From contig CM057228.1 in NCBI GenBank assembly GCA_029891385.1, forward strand, positions 66,222,523 through 66,286,522: a stretch of 64,000 nucleotides of DNA, in the 5' to 3' direction. A program made the position numbers and the translations under genes. The DNA is from Erythroxylum novogranatense. Its lineage: Eukaryota; Streptophyta; Magnoliopsida; Malpighiales; Erythroxylaceae. A model generated the notes under the pieces. It was given only the letters and a program-made list of their open reading frames with translations, ran no database searches and had not been told where the DNA came from. Below are positions 1 to 13,102 of the stretch, in pieces (the first letter of the stretch is position 1; each line of letters opens with the position of its first letter).

Positions 1-3000
1 TTATGGGCCAATTATATAGTTACATAAGGAAATAATATATATGTGAAAAATGGATAATTTGTATTGTGACAAATGGTTTGTATCTGTAGTGATAAGTGAC
101 TAATTGGGTTGAGTGACATGTTAAAATACATGCAAATAGCCACGAAGTTGGTTCTGAGTAAGGAAAGAATTACCGTAGCTTCTGCTTTTCACTAAAAACA
201 ACACCAACACGGAAATCCTCTTCTATGTTCTTCATTTACAACTATTGAATCATTGCGTGTGATTGAGTTGTCCTTACTATTGGGAAAAATAGCTGAACCA
301 AATAGTTCTGATGGTATTTTTATGGTGTAACTATATACTTGCATGCATGGGTTTTAGAATTGTGATTACAGTGATGAATCATTTAGATGATGGATTTGAG
401 AATTAGGAATTGTTCAAAACTGTATTGAATGGATTCTGGATTGAGATATATGAAAATTATGTAAGTTAATTAAGAAATATGTGACTTTGTTATGGTTTAA
501 AAGATTACATATATGGTTGATGTACTGTTCATGCATGAAAATAAATGAAGTGTTAACAGAGGTGAGTTTTAATAAGTTTCGAATTAAGGGAAAAGCTTAG
601 ATGATGCAGTCTTATGGGAAAAAAAGTATTTAAATGCAAAGTTTATAATGTAATGAAGTTGTTGTTGAAAATGAGTAATACAAAAACAATGAAAGTGCAG
701 GAATTAGTGTTTAATTGAATATGCTCAGTTTTTGGTGTTAGTGTGTAGTCTTACATTTTGATCTAATAGGGATGGATTTAGTTGAGGTTAGTGTTAAAGA
801 AAACATAAAGCATAACGAAGTGTTGTGTTTTAAAGAGTAGGATGATAGAAAACGTGGACTGAGGAGGGAAGGAAAAAGAAATGGAAGAGTGTAGAAAGTT
901 GGACAAAAAACATAGTAGAGAGAGAGATAGAGAGAGAGAGAGAGCAAAAAAATGGTGCTGCCCACATATGAGCTTTGTTTTGATGTTTCGGTTTACTTTT
1001 GAAGTTTAAGTTGTTTGAGAGTAGGTAATTGCAAAAACTAGACTTTCCATGTTTTTGAAATATAAATTGATGCTAAAAAAATTTAGAAAATGAATTAAGT
1101 GTAGAAGTGTTGCAAGAAAACCGTATGTGAAATTTGGTTGTGATGTTGAGTGTGATCTTGAATTTTAAGAGGTTTTGATAGTAAGTTTAATTATAATGGG
1201 AGCTTAAATGAAGGGATAATGTGAGAGTATAAATTAGAGATGATGGGGTAAATGGAAGAGAGGAAGAAGAGTGAAGAAAATTTGCAGTTTTCATTAAAGA
1301 AGAAGAGGAGAAGTGCAGTTTGGTGAAGAAGATGAAGGTTTGAGTTTAGAGAGAGAAAAGGTGGTGGTTGCATGTATAAGTTATGAACTAGAGTATTTCA
1401 TTGTATAGCACTAATTCTTTTGGCTATAACTTTTTCATCCAAACTACAAATGACTTGATTTGGATCAATGGATTCCTAAGATATTTTTCTCTTTCTATAA
1501 AAATTTAGAGCTATCTGAATTAATTTGAAAGTGATTGATAGGATGAAAGTGTGGAAATCTACTGGAATGTTGTGAACTGGAGAATTTTCATAAACAAGCT
1601 TTGGTATTCTGATTATAACCTAATCTGTAGATTTCTAAATGAGTTGATTCTTAATTCAAATTAAAATAGAGACATATTTCTACAACTTTCTTGAAGAAGT
1701 TGAATTTTATTTCTGTATCTAAAACTGTCAAAATTGGCATGAAATTGAGTCCTAGCCTAGGTTGTAGCACTACCAGGGACATAAATCACGTCCTGTGGTT
1801 GTTAAATAAACTGTGTTGATGTAAACCGAATTAGACTAAGGTTTCTGCACAAAAGTTGTAGCTTATTCTCTTAGATTTAAATTGGTATAAAGTTTGTAAT
1901 TTTTAGATATAGGAATTGAGAGATATGGGTTGTACAACTTGAATGCATAATCATGCATTAGCCAAATTGAATGATCTTGGTATCAATAGAGACTTAAGAC
2001 AGAGGAGAATAACTTTATAGAAGCAAGTGTTACCAAATTCCTTCACTTTCCTAATGAAAATAATTGTGCAAAATGTACCTAAAAGTGTACCTTTAAAAAA
2101 ATATGAGTTAATAAATTGAATGTGGATATTTGAATTATTATTGTGACTAGATTGATGATAAGAAACCCAAAATTGTCTTGAACATACATTGTACATATTC
2201 ATTATACATGAATGTGCATTAATGAATACACAATTGTGCAATATTGTGATATGTGAATATATTGTTTGTATAGAGGAACGCATTGAACGATAGCATCCAG
2301 ACATTGCCGAGACATCAAGGCAATAACTGTTTGGAGCATACTGTGAGTAAAATAAGATGGTCTCACCTTATTATTTTGTACATTATTAAACTATATTGCG
2401 ATCTTATTGAACTGTACTTAATTGTGCTGATTATGTATTGGATTTCGGTCGACATTTATCCGAGGCATTTGATGCATGAAAATGATATTGGAACTGCTGA
2501 TTGAATGTGAAAGTGTCTACTTAAATGATTTTCTGATTCTTAACTGAAAGGTTGAATGTAAGATCTTGTCCAATGAATACTGCTACTGTGACTATTACTA
2601 TATTTGATACTGTGACTGATATACTATTATATTACATGCAAATGAAAGTGATTGAATTGATGACTGAATTGTGGCATGCACTTCATTCCAATACATGTAA
2701 TATATAGGATTTGTGAGTGATGTTGCTACTGATACTGTTACTGATAAGAACTTTAAGCTCTCGTATATGTGGTTCAAACCTATGACTCATCATGATCAAT
2801 GAGTCACAGACTAACTGACTGAGCCTGATAATTCTGGATACTATAAAAGTACACAATCTTAATAATATCAAAATGAATGTGAGTCTCATACATGTCACAT
2901 CCACATATAATTTTAATTCATTAAATGATTTGCAAAGCTGTGTGAATGTTGTCATATGATTGAACTATGTAATTGAGAAATGATTTATCTGTGATAGTAT

Positions 3001-3536
3001 TTGATATTTGTCAAGTGGAGTTGAATTGTATAATTACATGTTATAATTAATCTTGTTTTCTCATATAAGTGAACCATCGAGGATAGTTACTCTGTTGAGT
3101 TCACAAAACTCATCAATCAGATTTAGCTCAGAGGTCGGTTAGCTGAGATGAGATGACCTAGCTTCTAAGACTCCGTAGAAACATATTTTGTACAACTATT
3201 ACAATCAGATTTAGCTCAGAGGTCGGTTAGCTGAGATTAGGGACTTAGTTGTTTCTTTCATGTTTATTGTATTTGGTGTGTACTGAGTTGTTTATGCTTA
3301 TAGGACAATGTTGTAAAACCTGGATGGTATTGTATTATATGAAACAATGTCAATTATAGATTTTGTTATAATGTGATAACATTTTGGGTTTAGAAAATGT
3401 GTGATTGATGGTTTAGTGTATGATGCCATATTATGTACAGTGAAGGTGACATAGTTAACATGTCATTTCTGACAGGCATGTGCACGTGTATCCAATAGAA
3501 ACACGTGCATACGTCAGTTGGGAATGGAGTGTTACA
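1..3536 (+). repeat. 5' LTR of element A (first ~324 bp missing)
   Basis: Position 1 aligns with about 8415 of the 3' LTR, so roughly 324 bp lie before the window. The LTR ends TGTTACA at 3530-3536, just before the primer site. It has about 230 bp (about 2296-2526) that the 3' LTR lacks. A (GA)n run occupies about 917-944. A weak TATA-like site (TATAAATTA) starts at 1228, before a purine-rich stretch (1255-1360). A 17-bp hairpin, AACCATC-GAG-GATGGTT, sits at 3072-3088. No real gene was seen in it; the small open frames are chance. Confidence 0.88.
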
Positions 3537-3540
3537 TTTT

Positions 3541-3552
3541 TGGTATCAGAGC
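3541..3552 (+). promoter_or_regulatory. Primer binding site of A
   Basis: TGGTATCAGAGC lies four bases after the 5' LTR end. It is complementary to the 3' end of plant initiator methionine tRNA, the usual primer for minus-strand DNA synthesis in this group. Confidence 0.9.
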
Positions 3553-3576
3553 ATGGTTTGACATCCATATGGATAA

Positions 3577-4662
3577 GTGGTGATGAAATGTCATATGGTA
3601 ATTGAAGTTATTATGTATTATAGGTTATCCGACGTACGTGAACAAATGGAACACTCAGCTGACTTGAGATCGGAAGGAGCCAGTAGGGAGTCGCCAGTAT
3701 CTCAACTTGAGCGAGTGCCTCCAAGAACTCCTGAGAGAAGGGAAAGAAGGTATGAAAAATTGCAAAAGCAGGGAGTTGTAGATTTCTATGGCAGTACAGA
3801 TCTTGCAAAAGCTGAGGGATGGTTAGAGTGGATAGTATGAGTATTTGATCAAATGGACTGTGAGTCAGAAGAAAGATTCGACCATGCCATTTCTTTGCTA
3901 TAAAGCCCGACTTATCAATAGTAGAAGTCTGTTCCCAGCAGTGCCACCAGGCCATGCACTTTGACTTTGGGAGACTTTTTGAGGGCTTTATAAGAAAATT
4001 ATATGCCCCAGGTATACATGGATAGGAAGATAAAGGAGTTCGGGGATCTAAAACAGGGTGGAATGTTTGTAGCAGATTAAGAGATCAGATTTAATAAGCT
4101 GATGAGGTATGCTTCTGTCTTAATTCCTACTGAGGCAGATAAATGCATGAGATTTGAAGACGACCTGAACATGGAAATTCAGACAAGGCTAGCTCTTACT
4201 AACCTCAGTAGTTTCATTGAGCTCAGGGTAGCCTCGATCCGAATGGAGTAATTATTGAGGGATAGTCATTCTAATCAAAGATCAGAGACTGGTCAGAGGA
4301 GGCCCAGTGAGTCTCGGGGTGGTTCTAGCAGAAGGTTCAGTAAACGTTAGACCTAAGCATTCAGACCACCAGCTGGATCTAGACAATCAGGATTCAAACA
4401 TAGGGGTGGTTTCACCTAGACAGGGAATAATAGAGGTGCAACATTGGGTCAGTTGCCAACTTGTCAGTATTATGGGAATAAGCATAGTGGTGTATGCTGG
4501 AGATTAACGGGAGCCTACTTTCAATATGGCTCATATGATCATTTAGAGATTGTATATTGATGTCTGGAGCACAGTCCGGTGGGAGAGGGAGTAGAGTAAC
4601 AAAACCTACTATTCAGTAGAGTTGAACAAGTAGGATTGTATAGAGGGATCATGGCAAAGGAA
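3577..4662 (+). pseudogene. Element A gag remnant
   Basis: The frame around 3646-3837 contains VDFYGSTDLAKAEGWLEW, which matches the gag of element B (VDFYGSTDPAEAEGWLER), followed by a stop and DQMDCESEERFDHA. The nucleocapsid zinc knuckle near 4458-4500 is damaged: its second cysteine position reads tyrosine (CQYY...HSGVCW). Gag would form the particle and bind element RNA. Stops and frame changes interrupt it several times. Identification rests on similarity to B in this window and on position between primer site and protease. Confidence 0.8.
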
Positions 4663-4664
4663 GG

Positions 4665-5113
4665 ATGAGTTTTGGAAGTGTTACAGGGAGGACTGAGGTG
4701 TGGAGCAATCAACCACAGTCTCAAGCTAGAGTTTATGCCATGACAAGGAAGGAGGCCCACAATTCTCCAGATGTTGTTGCAGGTGTGTTATCATTATTTA
4801 CTTTTGAGGCTTATGTATTGCTAGATCCTAGATCTACGCATTCATTTATCACACTGCACATGACATCTAGATTGCATTGTGATAGAGAGTTCCTAAGATG
4901 TGGATTAAAGGTGAGTACACTTACTGGTGTACTATAGTGATTGGGGAGGTCTGTAAGAAGTGTTTGATTCAAATTGATAAGGCAGAGTGGATAGATATTA
5001 TCTTAGGAATGGATTGGCTCACTACTCTTAGGGCCATCATGAAATGTTATACGAAGGAAGTGATTTTAGAGTCTCCTGATCAATTGAGAGTAGTACTCAA
5101 AGGCATTACCTAA
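4665..5113 (+). pseudogene. Element A aspartic protease remnant
   Basis: The frame 4665-4937 contains LLDPRSTHSFIT, the chromovirus form of the retropepsin active-site region (usually DPGSTHSFI; here glycine is changed to arginine). The overlapping frame at 4898-5113 continues with ILGMDWL, the conserved downstream motif. The frame change between the two halves and the altered glycine make an active enzyme unlikely. In the family this enzyme cuts the Gag-Pol precursor. Confidence 0.8.
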
Positions 5114-5233
5114 GAAGTGTCAAATAGATTGATTTCATTTATTAATGCTTTGAAGTTAATGTATGATCGATGTGAGGCCTATCTAGCCCACATGATCGAT
5201 ACTCGAGCTGAATAAAGTGTATAGGATATTCCT

Positions 5234-6160
5234 GTGGTTAAGGAATTCCTGGACATGTTTCCCACTGAATTACCTGGTTTGCCTCCAGATCGAGAAATGG
5301 AGCTCACAATTGGCTTAGTTCCAGCTATTGCTCCTATATCCATTCCTTCATTTAGGACGGCACCTGTGGAACTAAAGGAGTTGAAAGTTCAGTTGCAGGA
5401 AATGCTCGAGAAGGGGTTCATTAGGCCCAGTGTTTCACCTTGGGATGCTCCAGTATTTTTTATAAAGAAGAAGGATGGTACTTTGAGGTTTTGCATTAAT
5501 TAGAGACAACTTAATCGGATTACAGTGAAAAATAAATACCCATTGCCTATAATTGATGACTTGTTTGAACAACTACAGGGAGCTCGAGTATTTACTAAGC
5601 TTGATTTGAGATCTGGGTATTATCAGCTAAAGATAGTAAAGGCTGATGTACCAAATAGTGCTTTCAGATGCAAGTATGGACATTTTGAGTTCTTAGTAAT
5701 GTCATGTGGGTTGACTACTGCCCCGGCTGCATTTATTGCATTGATGAATAAGGTGTTTTGAACCTACCTGGAATGGTTTGTAATTGTGTTCATTAATGAC
5801 ATTCTGGTGTATTCAAGAAGCAATGAGGAACATGTTGAACATCTAAAAATAATTTTGCAGACTATGAGAGAAAAATAAATGTATACCAAATTCATTAAAT
5901 GTGAATTTTGGTTGAATTAGGTGGTATTTCTAGGTCATATAGTAATGGGGCATGGTATTTAAGTGGATCTAATGAAAATTGAAGTAGTAATGAGGTGGGA
6001 GACACAGAAGAATGCATCAAAGATTTAGAGTTTCCTCGAATTAGCTAGTTATTACCGGAGGTTTTTTAGGAGTTTTCTTTAATCTCAACCCCTCTGACTA
6101 AATTTCTGAGGAAGAATGTCACATTTAGAAGGAATGATGAGTGCTAGAGAAGTTTTGAAG
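5234..6160 (+). pseudogene. Element A reverse transcriptase remnant
   Basis: The first frame (5234-5503) has [16 protein letters not shown] and the [20 protein letters not shown] segment; a stop follows, then a frame at 5525-5761 with [12 protein letters not shown] (motif A). The catalytic box near 5788-5817 reads FINDILVYS where FIDD is expected, so one catalytic aspartate is lost. Several more stops follow before the RNase H. The order and motifs match the intact B reverse transcriptase in this window. Confidence 0.88.
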
Positions 6161-6162
6161 AG

Positions 6163-6590
6163 TTGAAACACAGGTTGACTATAGCGTCATTATTGACTAT
6201 TCCATTAGGATCTGGTGGATATGTCGTATACAGTGATGTATCGCATCAGGGACTGGGATGTGTATTGATGCAGCATGGTAAGGTGATAGCCTATGTATCG
6301 AGACAATTAAGGTCTCATGAGATGAATTACCTGGTCCATGATTTAGAGCTTACAACAATATTTTTTACTCTAAAGATTTAGATACATTACTTAAATAGCG
6401 AGATATTTCATATATACACTGATCATAAGAGCTTGAAGTATCTGTTAAGCCTAAAAGAGCTGAACATGAGATAGAGAAGATGGGTAAAGTTACTAAAAGA
6501 CTATGATTGCACAACTGAATATCATTTGAGGAAGGCCAATGTAGTGGTGATGTTTTGAGCAGAAATTCGAATACTAGTGTAGCTTAGATT
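6163..6590 (+). pseudogene. Element A RNase H remnant
   Basis: The frame at 6163-6381 has [20 protein letters not shown], where the first catalytic aspartate is present but the usual DAS is DVS, then [16 protein letters not shown]. It breaks at 6381 and continues in other frames with TDHKSLKYL-like sequence to about 6560. RNase H would remove the RNA strand during reverse transcription. Confidence 0.82.
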
Positions 6591-6596
6591 CAATTA

Positions 6597-8095
6597 TTGA
6601 GGTTACCAAGCTTGATTCAGTTGAGAGCTTTGAATGTGGAGTTGAATTTAGAACAAAATGAAGCACTGACAGCTACATTAAAACTGAGGCCAATGTTGCA
6701 TGATCAGATCAGAAGAGTGCAGAGTGAAGATCCTAAAATGGTGAAATTGATTGAGAAAGCTAAGAAGAATACAGATTCTGAGTTTGAATTTGGAGATGAT
6801 ACATTGTGGCTAAAGCAAAGACTATGTGTGCCTAATGATGATGATCTAAGGAAATCTTAGAAGAAACTCATATGGGCGCTTATACTATGCATCCTAGTAC
6901 TACCAAGATGTATAACACATTGAAACAACATATCTGGTGGCCTAGAATGAAATAGTAAGTAGCGGAGTTACTTTCTAAATGTATAACATGCCAGCAAGTT
7001 AAAGCTGAGCATCAGGCTCTAGTTGGAAAATTGCATTCATTGCCTATTCCAAAGTTGATATGGGAATGAATTACTATGGATTTTATAATGGGATTGCCTA
7101 AGAATTAGAGGCAGAATGATGCAATATGGGTTGTGGTGGACCGATTAACTAAGTCGGCCCATTTCACATCAATAAAGGAGAATAATACATTAGACCAATT
7201 GGCTTAGAGATATGTAACCGAGTTTGTGAGATTGTGGGATTCCAGTGTCTATTGTATCAGATAGGGATCCCAAATTCACTTCAAGATTCTAGAAGAGCTT
7301 ACAGTTAGCTATGGGCACACAGTTGAAGTTTAGTACAACATTTCATCCTTAGACAGATAGACAGAGTGAGAGAACTATCAAAACTGTTGAGGATATGCTA
7401 AGAGCTTGTGTTCTAAAATTTTGGGGAGCTTGTGATCAATACATAGTATTGATTGATTTTGCTTATAACAATCATTATCATAACAGCATTGGGATAGCAT
7501 CATATAAGGCGTTGTATGGAAAAGAATGTGAATCGCCTCTATCTGGGATGAGGAAGGTTTGAGAATGACTGAGCGTCTAAAACTGATAAAGGATATTGTA
7601 GAGAAAGTGAGATTGATCAGGAGTCGAATAAAAGTGACTAAGGACAGACAAAAAAGCTATATGGATCAGCATAGAAAGGGTATGAGTGCTCTTAAAAGTG
7701 TCGCCTTGGTGTGGTGTACTGAGGTTCTTGAGAGGGTTGGACCTTTAGTATATAAGTTAGCTTTTCCTAACGAGATGTCTCAACTGCAAAACATGTTTCA
7801 AGTAAGTATGTTAAGAAGATATAGAGTTGATCCTACTCATGTATTACCTACTCAAAATATTGAGATTGATAGCAATTTGAGTTATATTGAGGAATCGATC
7901 AAGATAGTGAGTTATAAGACAAAGCAATTGAGAAATAGAGTTATTCCATTGGTGAAAGTTAATTGGAGAAATCACTCGACTAAGGAAGCAACATGGGAAA
8001 CTGAGGATCATACGAGGCGACAGTATCCCCACCTATTTGAATCATCAGGTAAGAATTTCAAGGACAAAATTTTTTTTAGAAGGGGAGAATTGTAA
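6597..8095 (+). pseudogene. Element A integrase with chromodomain-like tail, remnant
   Basis: The frame 6597-6860 is the N-terminal part, ending WLKQRLCVPNDDDLRKS. The zinc-binding and core regions (6860-7555) are recognisable in mixed frames, for example SDRDPKF-like sequence near 7258. The last frame, 7559-8095 (178 codons), holds DRQKSYMDQHRK, FQVSMLRRYRVDPTHVLP and the chromodomain-like ATWETEDHTRRQYPHLF. Its stop codon is TAA inside the first five bases of the 3' LTR (TGTAA), so the pol frame finishes in the LTR. Confidence 0.87.
8078..8090 (+). promoter_or_regulatory. Polypurine tract of A
   Basis: AGAAGGGGAGAAT ends directly at the 3' LTR. It is the expected plus-strand primer site and fixes the LTR boundary. 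Confidence 0.85.
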
Positions 8096-11000
8096 CATCC
8101 TATCACTTGAATTAGGGTTAAAATGGTAATTATTGGACATTAATGAGAAATTAGGAAGCATAACTCATGCTTATGCGTAATTTGACATACACATACACAA
8201 TATTATTGATCTTGCACATTATGATTATTTATACATGCATTCACTGACATTTTCTGGGTATTATTAATTGTTAAAAATTGAATTAAAATGTGAATTGTGA
8301 ACTTTTTGAGCTCAAAATTTATTTGGAGAATAATCTGATTATTTTGGATTTTTGGAAATTTTTTCAAATTTAGGGTATTTTGGAATTTTTGGTGAATTTT
8401 AGAAAAATATTGATTTATGGGTCAATTATATAGAGACACGTGGCAATAATATATATGTGACAAATGGATAATTTATATTGTGACAAATAGTTTGTATTTG
8501 TGGTGATAAGTGGCTGATTGGGTTGAGTGATGTGAAAATACATGCAAATAGCCACGAAGTTGGTTCTGAGTACGGACAGTAGCTTTTACTTTTCACTGAA
8601 AAGAACACCAGCACCAAAATTCTCTTCTATGTTCTTCATTTACAAATATTGAATCATTATGCATGATTGAGTTGTCCTTACTACTGGGAAGAATAGTTGA
8701 ACCAAGTAAGCAGTTCAGATGGTATTTTTACAGTGTAACTATATATATGCATGCATCGGTTTGAGAACTGTGATTACGGTGATGAATAATTTAGATGATG
8801 GATTTGAGAAGTAGGAATCATTCAAAATTGTATTGACTGGATTCTAGATTGAAATATATGAAAATTATGTAAGTTGATGAAGAAATATGTGTCTCTGTTA
8901 TGGTTTAAAAGATTACGTATATGGTTAATGTACTGTTCATGCATGAAAATATATGAAGGGTAATAGAGGTGAGTTTGAATGAGTTTATAATTAAGGAAAA
9001 AGTTTAGATGATGTAGTGCCATAGGAAAAAAAGTATTTAAATGCAGAGTTCATAATGTAATAAAGTTGTTACTGAAAATGAGTAATACAGAAAAAATGAA
9101 AGTGCAGGAATTAGTGTTTATCCGAATATGCTCTGTTTTTGGTGTTAGTGTGTAATCTTACATTTTGATCCATAAGGGATGGATTTAGGTGAGGTTATAG
9201 TTAAAGAAAACATAGAGTATAATAATATGTTTTGTTATAAAGAGTAAGATGATAGAAAATGTGGACTGAGGAGGGAAGGAAAAGAAAATGGAAAAGTGCA
9301 AAAAGTTGGAGAAAAAACACAGTAGAGGGAAAGAGAGAGAGAAAAATGGTGTTGCCTACATATGAACTCTGTTTTGATATTTGCGTTTACTTTTTAAGTT
9401 TGAATTATTTGAGAGTAGGAAACTACAGAAACTAGACTTTCTATGTTTTTGAACTATAAATTGATGCTAAAAAATGTAGAAAATGAAACAAGTGTAGAAA
9501 TGTTGCAAGAAAATCGTATGTGAATTTTGGTTGTGATGTTGTGTGTGATCTTGAAATTTGAGAGGTTTTGATAGTAAGTTAAATTGTAATGGGAGTTGAA
9601 ATGAAGAGATAATGTGAGAGTATAAATTAAATATTATGGGGTAAGTGGAAGAGAGGAAGAAGAGTGAAGAAAATTTGCAGTTTTCGTTAAAGAAGAGGAG
9701 GGGAAGTGTAGTTCAGTGAAGAACATGAAGGTTTGAGTTTAGAGAGGGAAAAGGTGGTGGTTTCTTGTATGAGTTATGAACTAGAGTATTTCATTGTACA
9801 ACTCTAATTCTTTTGGCTATAACTTTTTCATCTAAACTCCAAATGACTTTAAACTTAGATCAATGGATTCCTAAGACATTTTTATTTATCTCCATAAAAA
9901 TTTAGAGCTATCTGAATTAATTTGAAGTGATTGATAGGACAAAAGTGTGGAAGTCTGCTAGAATGTTGTGAACTGGAGATTTTTCATAAACATGCTTTGG
10001 TATTCTGATTATAACTTGACCTGTAGATTTTTAAATGAGTTGATTCTTAATTCAGATTAAACTAGAGTCATATTTCTACAACTTTCTTGAAGACATATAA
10101 TTTTAATTCTATCTCTAAGACTATCAACATTGGCATGAAATTGAGTGCTGGCCTAGGTTGTACACTACTAGGAATAGAAATTATGTTTTGTGGTTATTAA
10201 ATAAACTGTATTGATGTAGACTGAATTAGGCTAAAGTTTCTACACCAAAGTTATACCTTAAGTCTCTTAGCTTTAAATTGGTATAAATTTTGTAATTTTT
10301 GGATATGTGAATTGAGAGATATGGGTTGTACAACTTGAATCCATTAACCAAAATTTTAAATGTGCATAGTCTGTGGTATTTTGAGCATAACTCATAGACT
10401 AATGAACCAAATTGAAAGATTTTAGTATTAATAGAGACTTAATACGTAGGAGAATAATTTGCTGGAAGGAAGTGTTACCAAATTTCTCCACCTTCCTGAA
10501 GAAAATAATTGTGCAAAATGGACCTGAAAGGTTCCCTTAAACAAATCTGAGTTAATAAATTGAATGTGGATATCTAAATGATTATTGTGACTAGATTGAT
10601 GATAAGAAACCCAAAATTGTCATGAACATGCATTATACATATTCAATATACATGAATGTGCATTAATGAATACACAATTGTGCAATATTGTGATATGTGA
10701 ATGTATTGTCTGTATAGAGGAACGCATTAAACAACAACATTTTCTGATTCTCAACTAAAAGGTTAAATGTCAGATCTAGTGAATACTACTACTGTGACTA
10801 TTACTATAATTGATACTGTGACTGATATACTATTATATTACATGCAAATGAAAGTGATTGAATTGATGAGTGAATTGTGGCATGCACTTCATTCCAATCC
10901 ATGTAATATAAAAAAGTTGTGACTTATGTTGCTACTGATACTGTTACTGATAAGAACTTTAAGCTCCCATATATGTGGTTTGAGCCTATAACTCATTGGG

Positions 11001-11732
11001 ATTAACGAGTCACAGACTAAGCCTGATAATTCGGGGTACTGTAAAAGCACACAGTCACAACAATATAAAAATGAATGTGAGTCTCATACATGTCGCATCT
11101 ACATATAATTTGAATTCATTGAATCATTTGTAAAGCTATGTGAATGTTGTTATATGATTGAAATGTGTAACTGAGAAATGATTTATCTGTGACAATATTT
11201 GATACTTGTCTAGTGGAGTTGAACTGTATGATTACATGCTATAATTAATCTTGTTTTCGCACATGAGTGAACCATCGAGGATGGTTACTCTGCTGAATTC
11301 ATAAAACTCATCAAAATTGCACCGTTACTTTTCAGGTTCGAGAGTGAGACGACCTAGCTTCTAAGACTCCATAGAAGCATATTTTGTACAACTGTTATAG
11401 TTAGATTTGGCTCAAAGGTCGGTCAGCTAAGATTGAGGACTTAGTTGTTTCTTTCATGTTTATTGTATTTGGTGTGTACTGAGTTCTTTATGCTTATAGG
11501 ATAATGTTGTCAAACCTGGATGGTATTGTATTATATGAAACAATGTAAATTATGGATTTTGATATAATGTGATAACATTTTGGGTTTAAAAAATGTGTGC
11601 TTGATGGTTTAGTGCATGATGCCATGTTATGTACAATGAAGGTGACATAGTTAACATGTCATTTCTGACAGGCATGTACACGTGTATCCGATGAACACGC
11701 GTGCATATGTTAGTTGAGAATGGGGTGTTACA
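8091..11732 (+). repeat. 3' LTR of element A, complete
   Basis: It runs from TGTAACA (8091) to TGTTACA (11726-11732), 3642 bp with matching termini. It is homologous to 1-3536 throughout but lacks about 230 bp present in the 5' copy (junction near 10734). The conserved AACCATC-GAG-GATGGTT hairpin is at 11270-11286. I see no gene in it. The differences between the LTRs suggest an older insertion than elements C or F. Confidence 0.9.
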
Positions 11733-13100
11733 CTTTATGTGATGCATAGGTTGGCACTTATTTTTTGTATACTTCATATTTTTATTTGATAGAAATATAT
11801 ATGGTATATGTGTTGCTCTTTTGGTTGTCCATAGAATTTATATTTACCATGTAAGATTTCTTCATTTGGTTTGTAACAAGGAGGGTGGTCTATCATCACC
11901 ATTTTTCCTCCTTGACTTCAATTTTCTATTTACTTTGATTTTGTAATGTACAAATTGATGTAATGATGAAGATGAACAGCTATGGGTTGAAGAAATGAAG
12001 AGGTAATGGTTTCGGTGTATCCTTTTGTTGTGTATTGGCATATTTTAGGTTTTGCGAAAACCAGAATGTTGGATTTTTGTTTCAATGAATCAAGTTTCAA
12101 TGTTTATGTAAAAATAAGTGTTGGATCTTTGTTTCAATGAATCAAGTTTCGGTTTTGATAAAAAAAATAAAGTGTTGGTTTTTTGTTTTAATGGAACAAT
12201 TTTTTTTAATGAAAATCTAGTGCTGGAATTTTTTTTTCAAAATGACAAATTTTGGTTTTATAAAATGCCATTACACACTTTTTACCGAATGGGCCGGGTC
12301 TTATGAGCGAAGAGTTTGAAGCGGAAGATCCAAGTCCAAGAATATTATTTTAAGCTTAAAAGCCTTGTAATCATTTTTATGTTCTAGGATAGACAATCAA
12401 AAGTGGTTTATTAGTTCATGAGATGAGTGGATGAATGGAAGCAAATAATACGTGATATATGATATTATGTAATTTTATGCCATTTAGAAAATTGCCAACC
12501 CTAGGCTTTCCCATACATTCATTATGTATGAGATATATAATGAAACAATATAGGATGAATAATAAACTGCATCTAGATAAGATGGTATTTATTAAAACGT
12601 AAAGCCTAAAAAGATTGAGTGGGAGAGGATGCTCATGTGAGAGTCCACAGTCTCCACATGATGGCCCATTTGCATGTGGTGAAGTGTTACTCCCCACCAG
12701 AGGGCATGAATCTTAGATCTTGCATGGTTTGGGTTTCCTTAAGGATAAGTCCACTCATTGGTAGCAAAAGTGACCTCCCACCGAGGCATGGTTTGCCAGT
12801 ACCTTTAGTGGATGAATCAAATGGTTACACACTCAACATATTTTATCAATAACCTACCCTCTGTAGTTCTGTTAGTAAAAGTATGGACCAAATTATGATG
12901 CTTCTTAAAAATTTAAACATGAAGATGCTTGGTAGCCTTTGGAGTGGGAGGGTCTTAGTTTTTCTTTTAATAGATAAGATGGCTCACTGTCACTTAGTCT
13001 ATTATATATAAGAAAAATAACCGTCATATACAGATTTAATTTTTTTAAGTTTTGTTAAATTTTCCATCATAAATACATGCGTCATGATTTTATACAAAGT
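11733..13100. other. Unassigned AT-rich spacer between elements A and D
   Basis: I could not match this stretch to a known element. It contains the small tandem repeat at 12062-12265 and a less AT-rich patch at 12619-12852 whose 77-codon frame has no recognisable domain. No primer site or copia LTR matching the D 3' LTR was found here. It may be host spacer or an old unrecognised element. Confidence 0.5.
12062..12265. repeat. Degenerate tandem repeat, unit about 55-60 bp
   Basis: Three to four imperfect copies of a unit with core TGTTGGATYTTTGTTTCAAT, followed by GAATCAAGTTT and a run of A or T, begin near 12066, 12119, 12172 and, weakly, 12222. No coding role is apparent. Confidence 0.6.
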
Positions 13101-13102
13101 TC

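Larger units (their letters stand above)
1..11732 (+). mobile_element. Element A: Ty3/gypsy retrotransposon, Tekay/Del-like, 5' end cut by window
   Basis: The two LTRs (1-3536 and 8091-11732) are homologous along their length. They flank an iMet-type primer site, a gag-protease-RT-RNase H-integrase order and a polypurine tract. The integrase ends in a chromodomain-like motif (ATWETEDHTRRQYPHLF), and this with the very long LTRs points to the Tekay/Del chromoviruses; the clade is inferred from memory of the family. The internal region is 4554 bp and has many stops and frameshifts, so the copy is dead. The right flank begins CTTTA, but the target duplication cannot be confirmed because the left end lies outside the window. 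Confidence 0.9.

Noticed and set aside
3541..3552. tRNA gene
   Set aside because: Only the 12-base primer complement is present; no cloverleaf can be built around this or the other primer sites.
12619..12852. Small host gene of 77 codons
   Set aside because: No start context, splice pattern or recognisable domain, and an overlapping antisense frame of similar length exists.
12900..13100. 5' LTR of copia D
   Set aside because: No similarity by eye to the D 3' LTR at 22107-23850, and no primer site before gag.
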